Of a stretch of 64,000 nucleotides of DNA, positions 59,216 to 64,000 are shown piece after piece. The DNA is taken from assembly GCA_008933995.1 (NCBI GenBank), contig WARS01000027.1, forward strand, positions 1,328,501 through 1,392,500, read 5' to 3'. The stretch is from Datnioides undecimradiatus. Its lineage: Eukaryota > Chordata > Actinopteri > Lobotiformes > Datnioididae. The position numbers were made by a program, and so were the translations under genes. Every line of letters starts with the position of its first letter. The stretch's first letter is position 1. The notes beneath the pieces were generated by a model. The model did not search any database. It was not told where the DNA came from and was given only the letters and a program-made list of their open reading frames with translations.

Positions 59216-60190
59216 CATAAGATGGTTTTTGAATAAAGTGTAAAAAAAATAAGGAAATACGAATAAATTTGACCCAATCTCAAGTTAAAATGATCTTTAA
59301 ACCAACTGAAATCCTTAAAATCACTGTCAGCTAGAGGCAGAACTAAAGGTGTATTCATTATCAATCCTGTTATTAATGAATTAATTCATTGTTAATTAGT
59401 TCATTGTAATATATAGTTATTTAATTGCTTCCCAGGATCCTTCAAATATACAAGTTCTCACATTTGAGAAGCTGCAACCAGCTGTTCTGTTTCTTTTGAT
59501 GGACCAGTCAATTCATCAAATAATGAGTTCAAATTATCTTAAATTTACAAAACGACCATTGTTGATTGTAATTACATTGATTTATGAAGGTGGTACCAGC
59601 TGTTTAACATAACAAACACAACTGGCTAAGACACGTCTCTGAATGTAAACGGCCTCCGTCCTCGCTCCAGACACTCCTGCCAGTTAACCTTTGACCTCTC
59701 CTTCAGCAGTCCGCCGGTTCATTGTCGGAGTTAAGGGTCGCGACCCTCGAGGACCCCCCGAGTGATCCCTGACGACGTCTCCCTGCAGGAGCCTTTGTGT
59801 GCCAGATAATACTCAGACGTTGTTCCCTTGTAAACATGCGTCTGTGTGCTCAGTCATAAACCCGGAGGTCAGGCGTGTTGACACTCCTCTGTGGTTTTCT
59901 TTGTCCGGCTGAACAGAGGATGGAGATAATTACTACTGAGTTGGTGTTTTGTCTACCAGATACCTTGAAAACGAGCCCGTGATTATACTGAGCAAAGACT
60001 GGCTGTTTCAGGGTCTTCAGTGTTTTGTTTGGATGCTGAATAAGTGGATAATGATTCAAAACCAGCACAAACACCGTTATTTTCCCCTGATGAAAGCTTT
60101 TGCCTAAACACGTATGTATCAGCTGCGCAAACCAAAGGGATTTTTAGTAGATCCCATAGCATAGAGGGGTGTTAATTTAACTTTCTGGTC
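59216..60190. other. Gene-free stretch between repeat copies
   Basis: AT-rich unique sequence to 59.6 kb, then a more GC-rich patch at 59640-59800. No gene. Confidence 0.4.
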
Positions 60191-60239
60191 TCTAGCGTGG
60201 ATACAATATGAACGTTTCAGTACAAATGTTGACATTTTC

Positions 60240-60490
60240 TGCAAAACGGCAGCACACTTTAGTGTTTCCTGAACAGAATTCAGTCTAAAATTGGTGAAAC
60301 GTTGGTGCACCATGACTTTAGTTCAGCTAAAATTTAGTCAAAATGCTTGAATTTGGTGATTTTAGTCATTTTAACCATGCCAGCCACTCTCGGGATGATT
60401 TGTCCAACACTTTGGATGTGTTCTTATGAAAATATACAAATAGATTCATGGTCCCCAGGTGATAGATCCTAATCTCTGATGATGGGGGTA
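60240..60490. repeat. Dispersed TTCATGGTCC repeat, copy 2
   Basis: GAATTCAGTCTAAAATTGGT, AACGTTGGTGCACCATGACT, CACTCTCGGGATGATTTGTC and TTCATGGTCC (60445), followed by GATAGATCCTAAT. Confidence 0.6.
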
Positions 60491-60514
60491 ATTTTCTGCT
60501 TCTTTTGTGACCTT

Positions 60515-60770
60515 ATTTGGAGAAATAAAAATTAGATTTTGTGCTAAAATTGGCCAAATGTTGGCGAAACATGACTTTGCTGCAACTAAAATTAAATGAA
60601 AATGGTTAAATTGGGTGTTTTTAACTGTGCTAGCTGCTCTCGGGATGATCAGTTCAGACAACAACAGCTGGATAGGTTGCTGTGAACATTCATGGTCCCC
60701 AAATGATAGATCCTAATACCTATCTTTGATGACGTGTCCTGAGTAGAATTCAGTCTAAACGACTGACCGG
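60515..60770. repeat. Dispersed TTCATGGTCC repeat, copy 3
   Basis: CTAAAATTGGCCAAATGTTG, CTGCTCTCGGGATGATCAGT, GACAACAACAGCTGGATAGG and TTCATGGTCC (60689), followed by GATAGATCCTAAT. It lies in tandem with copy 2, offset about 244 bp. A further GAATTCAGTCTAAA at about 60746 starts an incomplete fourth unit. Confidence 0.6.
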
Positions 60771-63063
60771 ACACTTGATTTCCATCTTTGAATCCTTGAC
60801 AGCAGCAGTTGAAACACATCTGTTGGTAACAGCTGATCTCAGGACTCTGGAGTCTGGCGTTTTCTTCCTTTGGCGACTTTCTAGGGACTTTTTACTTTTC
60901 AGAATGTCAGAATGTCAGAACGTGATCCTGCAGACAGTATGAACACTGTGTCGCCATCCATGTGTTTACCTACCGTAAAAAACATCATCCCTCCCCAGTT
61001 TATTTAGGGTTTCTGTCTGTCGGTTGTTGTTGTGGTGCTGTTGTGTTGCGTTTCCCACCCATGTTTCTTCATCTTTGGGTTTTTGTGCTCTCTGGATGTC
61101 CACTCCCCTAACGCAGTACAGAGCAGTACACTGGAACGAGGGAAAGCCCCTAAGGTCTCTGCATGGCTCTGCTATGACGAAGCAGGAGTTAATTAAGAAC
61201 AGATGCACTTCTCTGTACCACTGCAAACAACAAATGACCTCTGTAGGGACCTTCTTCCTGGATTGTTTCCTCTGTCTCTTGGTGTTTCCGTTGGTCTCGG
61301 CAGTAGGACGATGTGCCTTCAGCTGCTCAGGATCTCAGTTTTAGCCACAGCTTTAATTTAATTTGCAGGATAATTCTGGTTTCTTACAACTTGGGTCTTA
61401 TTTTTGTAGGTTTGGTTAATATTGTGCTCATCAAGTTAGCAACAAGTTTGAAAGAAGGTTATTGAGACTGAGTTTGGAAGAGAAAACCTGATTCTAACAG
61501 TAAATTACATGGTTTAACTTTGACCCCACACGCTTGCCGTAGTTGTATATGCACAGGAAAACTATGCAATGTGATTCATCCTCTATTAGACTTTGTTAAG
61601 GGATTTTCACTGTTTTGGGGCATCACAGCGTTATTATAACTGATAAAACTAATGGCTAAAACTATAATAATAAGATCCACATCAAGATAAACCAGCTATT
61701 ATCTATTAATGGCAGGAAAAAGCCCTGATTAAGTGTCTTAATTGGAGTTTGTTGAAGCTTTTTCACCATATAGCGTCAGATTTCACTGCATCATTTGAGA
61801 TCAGCTGGATTAATCCAATAATGTTTGATATTTCCTTTGTAGAGCTACGATTAAACTAACTTCAATGAGTAAATTGGCTTTGCTTTTTGTTATCAAACCA
61901 CCAAATGGGCAATGGTTTCTAGATCACCTACATAACAAAATAACTCCATATATAACAAAGCTGTTTTTGAGGTGTGAGGTTTTTGTGATCACAGGGTTTT
62001 CTTCATTATGTTAACACAGAAAATACTGTTTTTTTTGCCCCGGATATTAAATCGTGATCAGATTTAGGGCTTCAGGCAGCATTAACAGATCTCAACTACC
62101 TGCAGCATCGTTGTGTTCCCTCGAGGATTCGTGTGCAGGTCTATAAGGTGTAAATGAAAACAGATACAGAGCAGATTTATTATAAATTTGTGTCTTTGCC
62201 TCTTCTGCAGCTCGTAACCTCTGCTGACTCACTGCAGCCTCCTGCTCAGACTTTGTTTATTGCCTCTTTTCTCTCTGAGGATTATGGGATTTGCCTCTTT
62301 TCTCAACGGAGCCTGATGATACATAACGGCAACGGCGGAGTCAGAAGCTGCAAACGCCAGGGACGCGTGATGAAACGCGCCGGTGCGGTCAGACGTCACG
62401 TTTCGATGACGCACCACCTTCTTATTCCCGTGTCGACGTCTTTGCTTTCATGTATGAGAGCGAATTGTCTTTTGTTTGTAGAAATGCTCGTTTGTCCCCC
62501 CTCGGCGTACGACTGAGTCAGTTTTAACTGCGTATAAAAGACAGAAAGTCTTTGTTTTCACGTCGGAGTGCTGCTGTTTGCTGGTGGCTAACGCAGGAGG
62601 AATATTCAGCAGCGTGTTGATTTGCTTTCTTTGCCATCAAAGAAAAGGAGTTCTTCCAGGAGCTTAACATTGATCTGGAGTGGGTTACCAGTGATCTGCT
62701 CTGTGGAAGCTAATCACACCGGGCCTCTTCTTATTGATCCTGAAGTCTTTGGTCTCCTTCTTAAAAGAGTGCGACAGGACTTTTAAAGAATTTATACATT
62801 AGTCATTCAGTGCGTCCCCTGAGTGTCGAGTGTTGGTACCAGTGCTCCATGCTGCCGATGTAGTTTCTTTATAATGTGCAATAATATTGAAGCAGCAGCA
62901 TTAAGCTGAACAAACAAACACCCACATGATCAGACTTGCTCCCAAGCTGACCTTTAGGTCCTGGTGTTCGTCACGTCTTCACATTGTGCTTCAGTTTTAA
63001 ACCACCTTTTGTTTATTTTCCATTTTTTCACTTGCAATGAAATTTATAATGATAGTCGGCTGT
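60771..63063. other. Gene-free stretch
   Basis: No supported gene. A splice-acceptor-like TTTGCCTCTTCTGCAG lies at about 62195-62210 and a CpG-containing patch at 62320-62420, but the 120-codon frame there shows no domain. Confidence 0.35.
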
Positions 63064-63260
63064 AAATAAAGATGGCCGACACGTCTTTACTTCCTGCGGC
63101 TGTACAAGAATCTAGCCAATGTGTTACGACTGATGGTGCCGCCATTTGGAGTCTGTGCAGTAGTGGAGCTGCAGGTCTAGAGGTCCCGCCCACTTTAGCT
63201 GTCAATCATGACGTCCCACCCACTTTTAACATCAACCAATAACTGATTAAAACCAAACTG
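63064..63260. repeat. Copy of the GATGGCCGACA dispersed repeat
   Basis: TAAAGATGGCCGACACG at the left, and CCCGCCCACTTTAGCTGTC followed by AATCATGACGTCCC at the right. The left and right landmarks of the 22350-22740 repeat are both present but without the 39-bp minisatellite between. Confidence 0.6.
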
Positions 63261-63289
63261 AGCTGAAAAATGAACAGTTTACTTTAGTG

Positions 63290-63430
63290 ATCCTCTGACT
63301 TTACATCGACGGTGACGACAGCTATCATAACAGATGTTGGCTGTATTGATACTGAGTTTGGTGATATTACCTGCAAAAGTCCCATCAGCCTCAGCTGCAT
63401 GTTGCCTTTGGTGGTAATTACATATTTACT
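63290..63430. repeat. Dispersed repeat related to 4890-5060
   Basis: AGATGTTGGCTGTATTGATA, TACCTGCAAAAGTCCCATCA and GCCTCAGCTGCATGTTGCCT follow the same order as the 4.9-kb copy. Confidence 0.5.
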
Positions 63431-64000
63431 GTGTTCTAGTTGAGATCTGACAGACCTAACCGCAGGTCAGTTGAGGCCCCGACTTAAAGCAGTTGAAAAT
63501 ATCCAAAAATCAGTTTGGAGGCGGTCATTTCAGCCAGCTTTACAGAGCAGGAGATGATCTCAAAGTGTCCCTGATTTGTCTTGTAAGCTGTGTCAAACTG
63601 TCCTTACTGACACCAGAAAACCTTGTAAACCGACTGTAAAACTTCAAGAACGCATTAAGGCCGGAGCACAGCACGTATTAATGTCAGTTAGATTAAACGT
63701 CGAGACAGGACACTAAAATCCAACCTCTGAGAGGGCGTCGAACAGTGTCTGTCCACCCACAAAACCAAGATCAGTTGTTTACTGTGTGATACCTTTAATT
63801 TCTGTTCAATCTGAGTGAATCTAAGCATCATAATGAGCATTTTCATAGGCTGGATTTTCCCTTTAAGGCTTAGTTTCAGGGTGAAACTTCCTCCGTCTGC
63901 TGACTTTTCTCTCTGAACGGTAAATTACTCCTCATGCTCTCAGAGGACCGATGATCAGTGTTGTGGTATTTGCAGCAGGGTTTCTCTAAACTGTGGCTTA
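63431..64000. other. Gene-free right edge
   Basis: Unique sequence; no supported features to the end of the window. Confidence 0.4.

Noticed and set aside
62154..62516. Possible exon after a TTCTGCAG acceptor-like sequence
   Set aside because: The frame shows no domain and no matching donor or conservation evidence is available.
1..64000. CRISPR arrays, operons or bacterial mobile elements
   Set aside because: The tandem repeats present have no CRISPR-like spacer structure, and the sequence is clearly vertebrate in character.

Overview
The window looks like a non-coding stretch (intergenic or long-intron) of a teleost fish nuclear chromosome, probably a percomorph. The evidence is a very high density of CA/TG microsatellites, CpG depletion broken by isolated CpG-rich patches, a vertebrate-type Tigger/pogo DNA transposon, a tRNA-derived SINE-like repeat, and several dispersed repeats with phrases that recur in percomorph genomes (GTTAGCATGCTAA, GCTAAGCTAAGCTAAC, TTCATGGTCC, GGCCAAAAGTATGTGGAC). 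There is no bacterial-type gene organisation, and I recognise no ordinary cellular protein-coding gene in any frame.

The only confident protein-coding sequence is the transposase of a complete Tigger element (8425-10561). The element has matching terminal inverted repeats, a TA target-site duplication on both sides, reiterated subterminal motifs, one uninterrupted reading frame with a DDD catalytic triad, and a downstream AATAAA. Its second DNA-binding helix-turn-helix appears to be missing a segment, so the copy may be intact in frame but impaired in function.

Layout: 1-5 kb is unique sequence with microsatellite clusters. 5.1-7.1 kb is an AT-rich, MITE-like region bounded by inverted GGCCAAAAGTATGTGGAC ends and containing a 42-bp near-perfect palindrome. 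7.35 kb has a CTCF-like site. 8.4-10.6 kb is Tigger. 11.3-11.8 kb and 28.8-29.1 kb are inverted copies of one repeat. 15.6-17 kb, 20 kb, 23.6-24 kb, 29.3 kb, 33.5-34.4 kb and 45.8-46.1 kb have the look of conserved non-coding (enhancer-like) sequence. 18.8-19.5 kb is a TGGA satellite and 22.4 kb a 39-bp minisatellite with a CTCF-like core in each unit. 25.45-26.11 kb is a CpG island with splice signals, the best candidate for the 5' end of a plus-strand gene whose coding exons lie outside the window. 30.1-30.8 kb is an AATAAACACACTGTACC minisatellite. 36-45 kb and 51 kb are rich in paired CA and TG tracts. 46.4 kb is a SINE-like copy, 48 kb and 58.8-60.8 kb are dispersed repeats, and 50.8 kb is a second strong CTCF-like site facing the one at 7.35 kb.

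Most reading frames of 60-180 codons here are what chance predicts for 64 kb of DNA and are not annotated. Conserved-element, promoter and CTCF calls are judgements from sequence character and motif matching only; alignments and chromatin data would decide them.
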